From assembly GCA_028724905.1 (NCBI GenBank), contig JAQYTG010000002.1, positions 62,001-126,000 on the forward strand: DNA of 64,000 bases, in the 5' to 3' direction. This document shows, in pieces, positions 34,975 through 44,064 of the stretch. Source of the DNA: Actinomycetaceae bacterium. GTDB taxonomy: Bacteria; Actinomycetota; Actinomycetes; Actinomycetales; Actinomycetaceae. The position numbers and the translations under genes were made by a program. Each line of letters opens with the position of its first letter. Position 1 is the stretch's first letter. A model generated the notes under the pieces. That model did not search any database. It was not told the origin of the DNA and saw only the letters and a program-made list of their open reading frames with translations.

Positions 34975-35868
34975 TTGACGGCGGTAACACTCGACGGCAA
35001 GGCAGCTGCGGCTGCGATAAAAGCTGAGTTACAAGAGCGTATAGCACAGTTGAAAGCTCAGGGAATCGTGCCTGGCCTGGGAACGATCCTGGTGGGAGAA
35101 GATCCCGCTTCGCAGATCTACGTGAACGCCAAGCATCGGGACTGTGAAGAAGTGGGAATTCGCTCGATCCGTGTGGATCTTCCGCAAGATTCTTCACTGG
35201 AGCAGGTGCTAGCGGCGGTGGACCAACTCAATAATTCCGACGAATGCTCGGCTTTTATCGTGCAGTTGCCACTGCCAGAGCCGCTCGACGCCAATGCCGT
35301 GCTAGAGCGGATAGCTCCGGCTAAGGATGCCGACGGTCTGCATCCGTGCAATCTCGGCCAACTGGTGCTCTCCACTCAGAGGGCGCTGCAGGTGCCGGCT
35401 CCGTGCACTCCGCAAGGCATTATTGATTTGGGGCGTCGCGGCGGCGTGAACTGGGACGGTGCAAATGTGTGCGTCGTCGGCCAAGGTGCCACGGCCGGTA
35501 GGCCGCTTTCGCTGCTTGCCAGCCGTGCAGACGTCAATGCCACTGTAGATTCGTGCCATATCGGCACCCGAGATCTCGCTGAGCACACTCGGCGGGCAGA
35601 TATCGTGGTGTGTGCCGCTGGAGTTGCTCATTTGATCACAGCGGATATGGTCAAGCCAGGAGCCGCCGTCTTTGACGTCGGCGTCACCCGCCGTGTAGAT
35701 CCCAGCACCGGCAAGAGCCGTATTGTTGGAGATGTCGATCCGGCTGTGGCTGAGGTAGCTGGCTGGCTCACTCCAAACCCTGGCGGAGTAGGGCCGATGA
35801 CTCGCGCCATGCTGCTAGTGAATGTGGTGGAGGCGGCGCAACGGCAGGCAGCCGCACAGAGCCGCTGA
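34975..35868 (+). CDS. folD: Methylenetetrahydrofolate dehydrogenase / cyclohydrolase
   Basis: Bifunctional enzyme turning 5,10-methylene-THF into 10-formyl-THF. The 297 residues contain [15 protein letters not shown] (with the catalytic Lys in the family's YxxxK region), [49 protein letters not shown] and [15 protein letters not shown]. The family usually has VGRSxxVGxP where this protein has [10 protein letters not shown], a mild departure in the NADP loop. The start appears to be TTG at 34975 with a GAGG-type site in the glyA stop region. It is co-transcribed with glyA. Its product feeds purine synthesis or PurU. Confidence 0.95.
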   Translation: MTAVTLDGKAAAAAIKAELQERIAQLKAQGIVPGLGTILVGEDPASQIYVNAKHRDCEEVGIRSIRVDLPQDSSLEQVLAAVDQLNNSDECSAFIVQLPLPEPLDANAVLERIAPAKDADGLHPCNLGQLVLSTQRALQVPAPCTPQGIIDLGRRGGVNWDGANVCVVGQGATAGRPLSLLASRADVNATVDSCHIGTRDLAEHTRRADIVVCAAGVAHLITADMVKPGAAVFDVGVTRRVDPSTGKSRIVGDVDPAVAEVAGWLTPNPGGVGPMTRAMLLVNVVEAAQRQAAAQSR

Positions 35869-35926
35869 GAAACCTGGCGTGGGCAGAATGGGAGCGGAGC
35901 AGCCTGCTGTGCTCCCTGCGCCCGCT

Positions 35927-35952
35927 GATAAAATTGGTCTGCCGATGTTGTC
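35927..35952. promoter_or_regulatory. Second copy of the xerC-type operator, decayed
   Basis: Its first 15 bases (35927-35941) match 10885-10899, the left half of the palindrome before xerC. The right half is degraded (one base deleted in the centre, two or three substitutions). It lies about 43 bp before the xth start codon. It may be a half-site or a decayed operator. Confidence 0.4.
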
Positions 35953-35981
35953 AATACGTGCCGCTGGCAGAGCTCTCAAGG

Positions 35982-35987
35982 TAGGGT
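35982..35987 (+). promoter_or_regulatory. -10 box for a leaderless xth transcript
   Basis: TAGGGT ends 7 nt before GTG 35995, which is also the start that best fits the family N-terminus. Confidence 0.3.
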
Positions 35988-35994
35988 GGTGCAG

Positions 35995-36972
35995 GTGATT
36001 ATTGCAAACGTCAATGTGAATGGTATCCGAGCAGCAGAGCGGAAAGGTTTCGGGCAATGGCTCGCCCAAGCTCAACCTGATGTGCTGTTGATGCAGGAGG
36101 TGCGGGCTCCTGAGAGCGTCGCGCGGGAAATCGTAGGGTCGGATTATTGCACCTGGATTCACCCGAGCGTGATTGCCGGTCGCGCCGGCGTAGCTGTGGC
36201 AGTGAAAGCCGGCATCCAGGTCGAGCAGGTGCGCAGCGGGCTGTCAGTAGGCCAAGACGGCTGGCTTGAGGAGTTGCCCGATGGCGGCGCTTCTGATGGC
36301 GACTCTTCTGGCGAGGGCGCTCCATCGTCACTAGACGCAGCGCAGAGCGTGCTAGCGGAGCCTGAGACCGTGCAAACCCCACTATATATGCGGGTCGCTC
36401 AAGAAGAAGTGCCAGTGGATAGCGGGCGGTGGCTGGAAGTCGATCTTCCTGATGCGCTCGGCCAGGGGCACGGCGTCACTCTCATCAGCGCCTATCTGCA
36501 TTCAGGGGTGGCGAGCAGTGCAGAGAAAATGTCAGCGAAATATACACATTTGCAGCGGGTCAGTGAGCGTTTGAAGGAGCTTTCCCAGCCGCATCAGCGG
36601 CCGCTTGAACACGTGCTGATGGCTGGTGATTTTAATATCGTGCACACCCAGGAAGACATCACAAACTGGAAAGGCAATCACAACAAAACTGCCGGAGTGC
36701 TCGACGATGAGATCGCTTATCTCGACCGCTGGTTTGGCGAGCTAGGATTTGTGGATGTGCAACGCGCGCTCACGGGCGATGCGCAGGTGGCATATACCTG
36801 GTGGAGCAATCGAGGAAAAGCATTTGACAACAACGTCGGCTGGAGAATCGACTATCAAATCGTCGATCCTGCCTTGGCTCAGTTGGCTCGTACTCAGCGG
36901 GTAGATCGAGCTCAGAGCTACGAGCAGCGCTGGAGTGATCATGCTCCGCTCGTCGTCACCTATGGGCTGTGA
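35995..36972 (+). CDS. xth: Exodeoxyribonuclease III (AP endonuclease)
   Basis: Base-excision-repair nuclease acting at abasic sites. Motifs of the exonuclease/endonuclease/phosphatase fold are NVNGIRAA, LLMQEVRAPE (metal Glu), GRAGVAVAVK, MAGDFNIVHT, YTWWSNRGKAFDNNVGWRIDY and RWSDHAPLVVTY with the catalytic Asp-His. Of about 325 residues, about 45 near 95-140 form a Ser/Asp/Glu-rich, low-complexity insert in a surface loop. I chose GTG 35995 rather than 35986 because the protein then begins like the family (MxIxxxNVNGIRAA) and a -10 box fits. The stop codon lies in a degenerate 13-bp repeat unit. Confidence 0.93.
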   Translation: MIIANVNVNGIRAAERKGFGQWLAQAQPDVLLMQEVRAPESVAREIVGSDYCTWIHPSVIAGRAGVAVAVKAGIQVEQVRSGLSVGQDGWLEELPDGGASDGDSSGEGAPSSLDAAQSVLAEPETVQTPLYMRVAQEEVPVDSGRWLEVDLPDALGQGHGVTLISAYLHSGVASSAEKMSAKYTHLQRVSERLKELSQPHQRPLEHVLMAGDFNIVHTQEDITNWKGNHNKTAGVLDDEIAYLDRWFGELGFVDVQRALTGDAQVAYTWWSNRGKAFDNNVGWRIDYQIVDPALAQLARTQRVDRAQSYEQRWSDHAPLVVTYGL

Positions 36973-37042
36973 GCGCGTGGTATGAGTGCCTGGTATGGGT
37001 GCCTGGTATGGGTGCCTGCTGTGAACGCCTAGTATGAGCGCG
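36965..37042 (+). repeat. 13-bp tandem repeat, about six units, beginning at xth stop
   Basis: Units at 36978, 36991, 37004, 37017 and 37030 follow each other without gaps. 36991-37003 and 37004-37016 are identical and the others differ at 1-6 positions. A still weaker unit at 36965-36977 contains the xth stop codon. The remainder of the gap to 37278 holds no gene that I can see. Confidence 0.75.
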
Positions 37043-37266
37043 CGGCGTGACGGCAGGTGGGCGGCAGGCGCGTATGTAGCTACGCTGTCTCAGGATAGCA
37101 TCGCCCCAGGGTGTGGCTTCAGCTATGAGCAGGAAATGTGACCACTCGTCCCATGCTGACTGTGGAGGGTGTCGCCTCAGGGCTGGCTCCAGCTCAGCTA
37201 TGGCGAGAGTCGTGACGAGAAGCAGTGACGAGCCACTGCCGAGCGGCAGCCTGGGCGCTCATCCGT

Positions 37267-37272
37267 TAGTAT
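37267..37272 (+). promoter_or_regulatory. -10 box for a leaderless yihY-type transcript
   Basis: TAGTAT ends exactly 6 nt before ATG 37279. No Shine-Dalgarno sequence is present. Confidence 0.4.
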
Positions 37273-37278
37273 GTGCCT

Positions 37279-38571
37279 ATGGGGAAAATGGCGCAGCGGC
37301 TCGCACAGGTGAATAAAGAGCTCGGGGGAGCTCTCGAAGATACCCCTACGTGGCTCAATGAAAAGGCTAAAGCAACGCCAGGGCATGGTGTCAAACCTCG
37401 GGTGACGCGTTTGCTGGCGCACATAAAGGGGCTGCGCTTGGTGCGCGCCTTTATGCGCTATGGCGTGGCTCGGGGAGCGCTCTTAGCTGGCGGGATTGCC
37501 TATTCCGCGATATTTGCTATCGCGGGGGCGCTGGCTATTGGACTGACTGTCTTTGCCTACACCCTCGGCGGGGATCCGCAGCTTTTTGCCGCCGTGGTGG
37601 AGCGCCTGAATGGGGCGATTCCTGGAATTTTGAAGACCGCCGATACTCCTGATGGTCTGCTCGATCCGAATACGCTGATTCTTGATAATCCTTTCAATAT
37701 CGTCTCTATCGTGTCGATGCTGGTATTGCTGTGGAGCGCACTCTCGTTGATGGCGAGTCTGCGCACCTCGATTCAAGCTATGTTTGGTATCGCACGGCTT
37801 CCGATGAATCCGATCTTAGCCAAGTTGCTGGAACTCAGTGGGTTTTTAGTGCTGGGAATGGGAGTGCTCATTTCTACGGCGCTTTCTGCGGGCGTGCAAT
37901 TCTTCGCTGAGCCGATTTTCCAGTTTTTGCAGCTGCCAGCGAGCTGGGGAGCGGTGGCTTTGCGCCTCGCATCGCTTGTGTTAGCAATGCTGGTGGATAT
38001 AGGGATTTTCATTTTCCTCTTCCGCGTGATGAGTGCTGTGCGGGCACTCAAGCACGATCTTTTCTACGGTGCATTGCTGGGAGCGGCAGCGAGCGCTCTG
38101 GTGCGATACCTGGGTACGAGCGCTGTAGGGTCTGTGGCAGATAACCCGCTGCTAGCGCCGTTTGCAGCCATTGCCACGCTGCTGTTGTGGGTGAACCTCG
38201 TGGCTCGTATCACGTTGATTTCGGCGGCATTCGCGGCCAATCCTCCCGAGCAGGCGGAGCTACTTCCAGAGAACTTTGAACACGCAAAAGAGACGCCCAA
38301 CTTCGTGACGATCAGCCAACTGGAGACTCTCGCATGGGATTACGATCCCATGAGCGGAGTGGTCATTGCGCAACCCGAAAAGCCTGAACCGATAAAAATT
38401 CCCGCTTGGAGAGGGCCGCGCGCGTGGTTGATGCGTGCTAAGGTGGCGCGCGCTCGCGCCAAAGCCCGCACAGCTCAGGCGCACTATGAGCGAGTAAAAG
38501 CCGATTATGATAGGGCAGCGCTTCATGCGAATGGCCATAGGCTTGACGTCAGTACCGACGTTTCCCGCTAG
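37279..38571 (+). CDS. YihY/BrkB family membrane protein
   Basis: Inner-membrane protein of the YihY (BrkB) family, function not settled. The 430 residues have a polar N-terminus of about 55 residues, the family box MRYGVARGALLAGGIAYSAIF, and six hydrophobic segments up to about residue 310 (including SMLVLLWSALSLMASLRTSI and TLLLWVNLVARITLISAAF). A polar tail of about 115 residues, rich in Ala, Arg and Lys, ends in a coiled-coil-like stretch. No lipid or nucleotide motif is seen. It follows xth, an order I also recall in other actinobacteria. The tail is longer than in E. coli YihY. Confidence 0.85.
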   Translation: MGKMAQRLAQVNKELGGALEDTPTWLNEKAKATPGHGVKPRVTRLLAHIKGLRLVRAFMRYGVARGALLAGGIAYSAIFAIAGALAIGLTVFAYTLGGDPQLFAAVVERLNGAIPGILKTADTPDGLLDPNTLILDNPFNIVSIVSMLVLLWSALSLMASLRTSIQAMFGIARLPMNPILAKLLELSGFLVLGMGVLISTALSAGVQFFAEPIFQFLQLPASWGAVALRLASLVLAMLVDIGIFIFLFRVMSAVRALKHDLFYGALLGAAASALVRYLGTSAVGSVADNPLLAPFAAIATLLLWVNLVARITLISAAFAANPPEQAELLPENFEHAKETPNFVTISQLETLAWDYDPMSGVVIAQPEKPEPIKIPAWRGPRAWLMRAKVARARAKARTAQAHYERVKADYDRAALHANGHRLDVSTDVSR

Positions 38572-39020
38572 CGTCGCCGCCACTAAATTTCAACGTTGAT
38601 GAATTAATACGCTGCCACAGCTTCGGGCATCTCTCGTGCGTCTGAGTGAGTTCTTGCGTTTGCGCAGATTTATATCGCCTGTATGGATCATACTGCTGTG
38701 CAAGATGCTAATTTCAACAGCATTGAAATTCTACGTCGTCATGGTTACATTCACAGTGGTGTTCGTATGCGCACAGGTGGCCTGGCATCTACCTAGTGGT
38801 GCTGTGGACTTTCCTGCGGGGAGGCTGAAGTTTCCTGTGGAGAGAGGTTGAAAGTGCTGTACGCACGGTAGGCGAAAGCCCTGTGAGAGCGTGCTCAGGA
38901 GGCGTCTAGGCAGCACCTATCGTGCCGATCCGCGTAACCGCCCAATGCCGCGCGTAGCCGCCGCCGTGGACGCTGAGGCATAGCGTTGCGCGCATACACC
39001 GCTGTGAAAGGAGGACGTGC
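38572..39020. other. Gap before the activase gene
   Basis: It contains one possible short gene (38683-38796, listed separately) and, near 38800-38860, repeated words like 'ctttcctg(c/t)gg'. The ribosome binding site AGGAGG of the next gene is at its right end. No terminator is clear. Confidence 0.4.
38683..38796 (+). CDS. Possible 37-residue small protein
   Basis: Reads MDHTAVQDANFNSIEILRR followed by 18 more residues, ending in GGLAST. I do not recognise it. In favour: TATATC ends exactly 6 nt before the ATG, the same leaderless geometry seen for known genes here. Against: a frame this short occurs by chance, there is no ribosome binding site or convincing -35, and I know no homolog. It could be a real small protein, a leader of the activase gene, or nothing. 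Confidence 0.2.
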   Translation: MDHTAVQDANFNSIEILRRHGYIHSGVRMRTGGLAST

Positions 39021-42000
39021 ATGGCAGATTATCGGCTGGGAATTGACGTCGGTTCCACCACAGTAAAAGCAGTGCTCATGTACGGTGACGAGATTGTTTT
39101 CCAAGATTATCGCAGGCACCATGCTGATGTGCGCACCGAACTGGCTAAGCTCCTCGACGATATTGCTTTTGACTATCCAGATATTTCTGTGGCTGCTGCG
39201 ATCACTGGATCTGGGGGACTCTCCGTAGCTCAGGTGCTCGATGTTCCATTCGTACAAGAAGTGATCGCAGGAACTGAAGCCACCCGCAGGTTTTACCCGC
39301 AGGCAGACGTCATTATTGAATTGGGCGGCGAAGATGCCAAGCTCACATACCTGCATCCCACCCCTGAACAGCGGATGAATGGCACCTGTGCTGGCGGTAC
39401 CGGCGCTTTTATTGACCAAATGGCCACCTTGCTCAAAACGGATGCCGCTGGCCTGGACGCCCTGGCTAGCCGATACCGACAGCTCTATCCCATTGCTTCA
39501 CGCTGCGGAGTCTTTGCCAAAACGGATCTTCAACCGTTGCTCAATCAAGGGGCGGCGCACGAAGATTTAGCGGCATCAATTTTCCAATCGGTGGCCATTC
39601 AAACCGTAGCTGGCCTTGCCAATGGGCGTCCCGTCCGCGGTACGGTGCTATTTTTAGGCGGCCCGTTGCACTTCATGCCGCAGCTACGTGAAGCCTACAA
39701 GCGAATTCTCACCGGCGTCAGCGAATACATTACCCCAGATCATGCTCAGCTGTATGTGGCTATGGGGGCTGCCTTGATGGCTGGCCAGCCTCAGCGGGGA
39801 GCTCGGAATCCGCAGCTGCACGAACTTGCCAGCATGGGAGAAGCGTTGCGCACAGCTGGCAGTGCAGGAGACGAGACGCATCGAATGCGTCCGCTGTTTG
39901 CACATACTGCTGAGTACCAAGAGTTCCGTGAGCGCCACGGGCATCATGCCGTCACGCAACTTGCTACTGCTGATGCTCGCGGGGATTGCTATCTGGGAAT
40001 TGATGCTGGATCAACCACGATCAAAGCGGTGCTTATCGACTCTGAGGATCGGATCGTTTTCACGCACTACGCCTCTAATCAGGGTGATCCGGTGACGGCA
40101 GCGGTGCAGATCGTCACTCATATTCAACGTGAATTACCTGCAGGGGCGCGCATCGTGAGAGCCTGCTCCACAGGCTACGGTGAGGGCATTGTGAAAACTG
40201 CTTTAGGAGTGGATGAAGGCATCGTGGAGACGATGGCTCATTTCCGCGCAGCCGAGTATGTGTGCCCTGGTGTGAGCAGCGTGATCGACATTGGCGGCCA
40301 GGATATGAAATACCTCAAAATCAAAAATGGCACGGTGGATTCCATCTGCGTCAATGAGGCGTGTTCGAGCGGCTGCGGTAGTTTTCTACAGACTTTTGCT
40401 CAGACGATGGGCACAGACATACAGAGTTTTGCGCAAGCTGCGACCCGTGCTCACTCACCAGTAGATCTCGGTACTCGGTGTACCGTGTTTATGAATAGCT
40501 CGGTGAAGCAAGCCCAGAAAGAGGGAGCCGACGTAGGAGATATCTCCGCAGGACTTTCCTATTCGGTGGTACGCAATGCGCTGTATAAAGTGATCAAACT
40601 CAAGGATCCTAGTGATCTCGGAGATCGTGTGGTGGTACAGGGAGGGACGTTCCTCAATGACGCCGTGCTGCGTGCCTTTGAGCTGCTCACCGGTACGCAG
40701 GTGGTGCGTCCTGATATTGCCGGACTGATGGGAGCTTTCGGGGCTGCGCTCACGGCAAAGATGCACTACGACCCGCAAGCAGCTCAAGAGCAGGCGCGAC
40801 TTGAGGGACGATATGACCGAGCGAGCGGGCAGTTGCGCGTGAGTTCCTTGCTCACGGTAGACGAGCTTGAGGGTTTGACGGTGGACACTGCACGCAAGAC
40901 GTGTCGCCTGTGCCAGAACCATTGTCAGATGACGATCTCTACATTTTCGACGGGTGAGCGGCACGTGTCCGGTAATCGCTGCGAGCGGGGAGCTTCCTTA
41001 GAGCGCACAGCGAAAAAATCGCCGATCCCGAATATGTTTGATTGGAAATATAAGCGGCTGTTCGGCTATCGGCGGCTCACTGAACGAGCAGCCACCCGCG
41101 GGGATATCGGAATCCCTCGGGTGCTCAATATGTACGAAGACTATCCTTTCTGGTTTACGGTGCTCACTGCGTTGAAGTATCGCGTGATATTGTCTGGGCG
41201 TTCCAACCATGAGCTGTTCGAGCAGGGTATGGAAAGCATTCCCAGCGAAAACGTGTGCTATCCAGCCAAATTAGTGCACGGGCATATTGAGGCGCTGCTG
41301 GATAAAGGAGTGAGACGGATCTTCTATCCGTGTATCACGTACAACGCCGAAACGGCTCACGGGCAAGACAACACGTTTAGCTGCCCGATTGTGGGCACAT
41401 ATCCCGAAGTGATTCACAACAATATGGAACGGATCATCGCTGGTGAGGCGGAATTTATCTCGCCATTTTTGAGCTTTGCTAACCGCGAGAAACTGCCTGA
41501 GCGGCTGGTGGAGGTATTTACAGCTGACGGCGTGAGCCTCGCTGAAGCGCGTGAGGCGTGCCGGCTCGGCTGGGAAGAGTGGGATGCCTACCACGCAGAT
41601 GTGATGGCTAAAGGGCGAGAGACGCTCACATATATGCGTGAGCATGGGATTCGCGGTATTGTGCTCGCAGGCCGGCCATATCATCTCGATCCGGAGATCA
41701 ATCACGGCATCCCTGAGGCGATTATTGGCCTCGGAGCAGCAGTGCTCACAGAAGATGCCATGACGCTTGGCCAACTTGAGCGGCCTTTGCGGGTGCGTGA
41801 TCAGTGGGCTTTTCACTCGCGGCTTTACGAAGCAGCAGCAAGTGTTGGCCGTGATCCCGAGCTCTCGCTGGTGCAGCTCGTCAGTTTCGGCTGTGGCCTC
41901 GATGCGATTACGGCAGATCAAGTACAAGAAATCCTCGAAAGTGTAGGAGACGTCTACACGAGTTTGAAAATTGACGAGGTGAGCAATCTCGGGGCGGCTA

Positions 42001-44021
42001 AAATTCGCCTGCGCTCCCTGACGGCCGCCGTCCAGGAGCGAGCTGCGCGAGAACTGCGCGATGCCCAGACTACCTTGGGAAGCCGTGAGGTGTTGGCCGC
42101 CCAGTGCCACGATCCTCAGCGAGGTGGGCAGACTGCTTCAGCGCAGCAAAGTGAAGAGATCGACACCACCGCTGGGCCGCTAGCTCTATCTGCAACGCAT
42201 GAACGCAGCGTCTGCGAAGCAGAAGATAGACGCGCCATTCGCACCCAGGAGCTGCCACCTACAGATCAGTTGGCAGCTCACTCTGTGGTTCACTCTGCAG
42301 GTCAGTCGGCGGCTTACTCTATGGCTCACTCTTCGGCTCAGCGCACGCCGTTCACCGAGCAGATGCGCGAGGCTGGATACACGATTTTAGTGCCGCAGAT
42401 GGCTCCGATTCACTTCCGCTTACTGATCCCGATTTTCCAACGGGCAGGATACAATATGCGGCTGCTAGAGCACGCCAGCAAAGACGATATTGAAGTGGGC
42501 TTGAAATACGTCAATAACGACGCCTGCTATCCAGCGCTAGTGGTGATCGGCCAGCTGATCTCCCAGTTTACCGCTGGCACGGCAGATCCTGATCGCACCG
42601 CCGTCGGCATCACTCAGACGGGCGGAATGTGCCGAGCCACAAACTATGCCGGTTTGCTGCGCAAAGCCTTGAAAGATGCCGGTTTCCCGCAGGTACCGGT
42701 GATCGCTATCAGCGTGCAAGGGCTTGAAGAAAACCCTGGATTCCGGCTCTCAGCAGGGATGATTCATCGAGGTTTGCAGGCTATCACGATCGGGGATGTG
42801 CTTCAGCGAGTGCTGCTGCGCACTCGTCCGTATCAGATTGATGGAAATGTGCAGCGTCTGTATGAGCGTTGGGATCGCATTGTGCGCGAGTGGTGTGGAG
42901 CTGCCAGTGATGCGGATACTCTGCAGCTGGGGCACTCGGCGTCAGCTCACAGGCGAGGTACCTCAGCGCTGAAACAGGGCTGGAGCGTGACGCTCGGCTC
43001 TGGTGTTCGCGCTGACGGCACCAGCGTAGGAGTGGACGGTACGGCTCGCAAAATTGGTTTCCACGCTCTGCTCAAACAGATGGTGCGCGAATTTGATGAG
43101 ATTCCGCTGCTTGATATCCTTCGGAAACCACGTGTGGGGATGGTTGGTGAAATTTTAGTCCAGTACCATCCCGATGCTAATAACGATGCCGTGGCCACTA
43201 TTGAACGGGAAGGCTGCGAGGCCGAACTGCCGAGCTTGATGCAGTTCTTTCATCAGAGTTTGGTGACGGCAGATTGGAAGCTGCACACGCTTGGCTATGG
43301 CACGAAGACATCCGTATGGACAGCTCGCCTCGCGCTGTGGGCGTTGCAACAGTATGAGAAACCGATGCGTAAGGCATTGCAGGAGAGCCGACGCTTCGAG
43401 GCGGGGGCCACTATCCAAGAGTTGGCTCACAAGGTGCAGCGGATTGCCCAGCTTGGCAATCAGGCAGGCGAGGGATGGTATCTCACGGCTGACATGATGG
43501 ATATGATCGAGCGTGGATGCCCCAATATCATCTGCGCCCAGCCCTTTGCTTGCTTGCCCAATCACGTGATTGGGAAAGGGATGTTCCACGCGCTGCGAAC
43601 TGCGTATCCGCAAGCCAATATCGTGGGGATCGACTACGATCCAGGAGCGTCAGAAGTGAATCAGCTCAACCGCATTAAGCTGATGATTTCCACGGCTTTC
43701 CTGCAGCAGGAAAAGCAGGGGAGTCTGGCGAATGGTCAGCTTGCTCTTGATCCTCACGTCGGTATACATAGCTCTCATAGCGCTTGTGACGATATGGAGG
43801 GTGTGCAGTGTGCAGCGCACGCCGCTGACGACGGCAGAGAAGATACTGAAAGATCTAACCTCCGGTGCATCCCAGGTTGCGACCCAGCCGAGCGGAAATT
43901 TGAAAACCCAGCCTGTGGATGTGGGGTGCACGCCAAGTTTGCGGGCAAGCGTCTGCCGGTGAGTTTAGGGCTGCCCAGAGTGCGTAGCCGACACGTGAAT
44001 GAGGATGCTCAGCTGCGTTGA
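39021..44021 (+). CDS. Giant acyl-CoA dehydratase activase-like ATPase
   Basis: Single 1666-residue chain related to activators of 2-hydroxyacyl-CoA dehydratases (BcrAD/BadFG/HgdC group). Two ASKHA ATPase units come first: GIDVGSTTVKAVL (8-20) with LGGEDAKL and NGTCAGGTGAFIDQ, then GIDAGSTTIKAVL (about 326) with DIGGQDMKYL and NEACSSGCGSFLQ. The Cys residues are expected to hold a 4Fe-4S cluster. Next come a Cys cluster CRLCQNHC...CERGA (about 628-655) and a DUF2229-type region (about 665-900). A low-complexity insert (about 1020-1115) and a C-terminal region with NNDACYPALVVIGQL and GGMCRATNYAGLL follow. The role is unknown and no dehydratase genes are adjacent. The ATG has AGGAGG upstream. 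Confidence 0.88.
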   Translation: MADYRLGIDVGSTTVKAVLMYGDEIVFQDYRRHHADVRTELAKLLDDIAFDYPDISVAAAITGSGGLSVAQVLDVPFVQEVIAGTEATRRFYPQADVIIELGGEDAKLTYLHPTPEQRMNGTCAGGTGAFIDQMATLLKTDAAGLDALASRYRQLYPIASRCGVFAKTDLQPLLNQGAAHEDLAASIFQSVAIQTVAGLANGRPVRGTVLFLGGPLHFMPQLREAYKRILTGVSEYITPDHAQLYVAMGAALMAGQPQRGARNPQLHELASMGEALRTAGSAGDETHRMRPLFAHTAEYQEFRERHGHHAVTQLATADARGDCYLGIDAGSTTIKAVLIDSEDRIVFTHYASNQGDPVTAAVQIVTHIQRELPAGARIVRACSTGYGEGIVKTALGVDEGIVETMAHFRAAEYVCPGVSSVIDIGGQDMKYLKIKNGTVDSICVNEACSSGCGSFLQTFAQTMGTDIQSFAQAATRAHSPVDLGTRCTVFMNSSVKQAQKEGADVGDISAGLSYSVVRNALYKVIKLKDPSDLGDRVVVQGGTFLNDAVLRAFELLTGTQVVRPDIAGLMGAFGAALTAKMHYDPQAAQEQARLEGRYDRASGQLRVSSLLTVDELEGLTVDTARKTCRLCQNHCQMTISTFSTGERHVSGNRCERGASLERTAKKSPIPNMFDWKYKRLFGYRRLTERAATRGDIGIPRVLNMYEDYPFWFTVLTALKYRVILSGRSNHELFEQGMESIPSENVCYPAKLVHGHIEALLDKGVRRIFYPCITYNAETAHGQDNTFSCPIVGTYPEVIHNNMERIIAGEAEFISPFLSFANREKLPERLVEVFTADGVSLAEAREACRLGWEEWDAYHADVMAKGRETLTYMREHGIRGIVLAGRPYHLDPEINHGIPEAIIGLGAAVLTEDAMTLGQLERPLRVRDQWAFHSRLYEAAASVGRDPELSLVQLVSFGCGLDAITADQVQEILESVGDVYTSLKIDEVSNLGAAKIRLRSLTAAVQERAARELRDAQTTLGSREVLAAQCHDPQRGGQTASAQQSEEIDTTAGPLALSATHERSVCEAEDRRAIRTQELPPTDQLAAHSVVHSAGQSAAYSMAHSSAQRTPFTEQMREAGYTILVPQMAPIHFRLLIPIFQRAGYNMRLLEHASKDDIEVGLKYVNNDACYPALVVIGQLISQFTAGTADPDRTAVGITQTGGMCRATNYAGLLRKALKDAGFPQVPVIAISVQGLEENPGFRLSAGMIHRGLQAITIGDVLQRVLLRTRPYQIDGNVQRLYERWDRIVREWCGAASDADTLQLGHSASAHRRGTSALKQGWSVTLGSGVRADGTSVGVDGTARKIGFHALLKQMVREFDEIPLLDILRKPRVGMVGEILVQYHPDANNDAVATIEREGCEAELPSLMQFFHQSLVTADWKLHTLGYGTKTSVWTARLALWALQQYEKPMRKALQESRRFEAGATIQELAHKVQRIAQLGNQAGEGWYLTADMMDMIERGCPNIICAQPFACLPNHVIGKGMFHALRTAYPQANIVGIDYDPGASEVNQLNRIKLMISTAFLQQEKQGSLANGQLALDPHVGIHSSHSACDDMEGVQCAAHAADDGREDTERSNLRCIPGCDPAERKFENPACGCGVHAKFAGKRLPVSLGLPRVRSRHVNEDAQLR

Positions 44022-44064
44022 AAATCGGCGCTGAAGATTAACGCTGACGATCACGGCGTCTGGC

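Noticed and set aside
36978..37042. CRISPR-like array
   Set aside because: The 13-bp units are directly adjacent with no spacers, and no cas genes are nearby.
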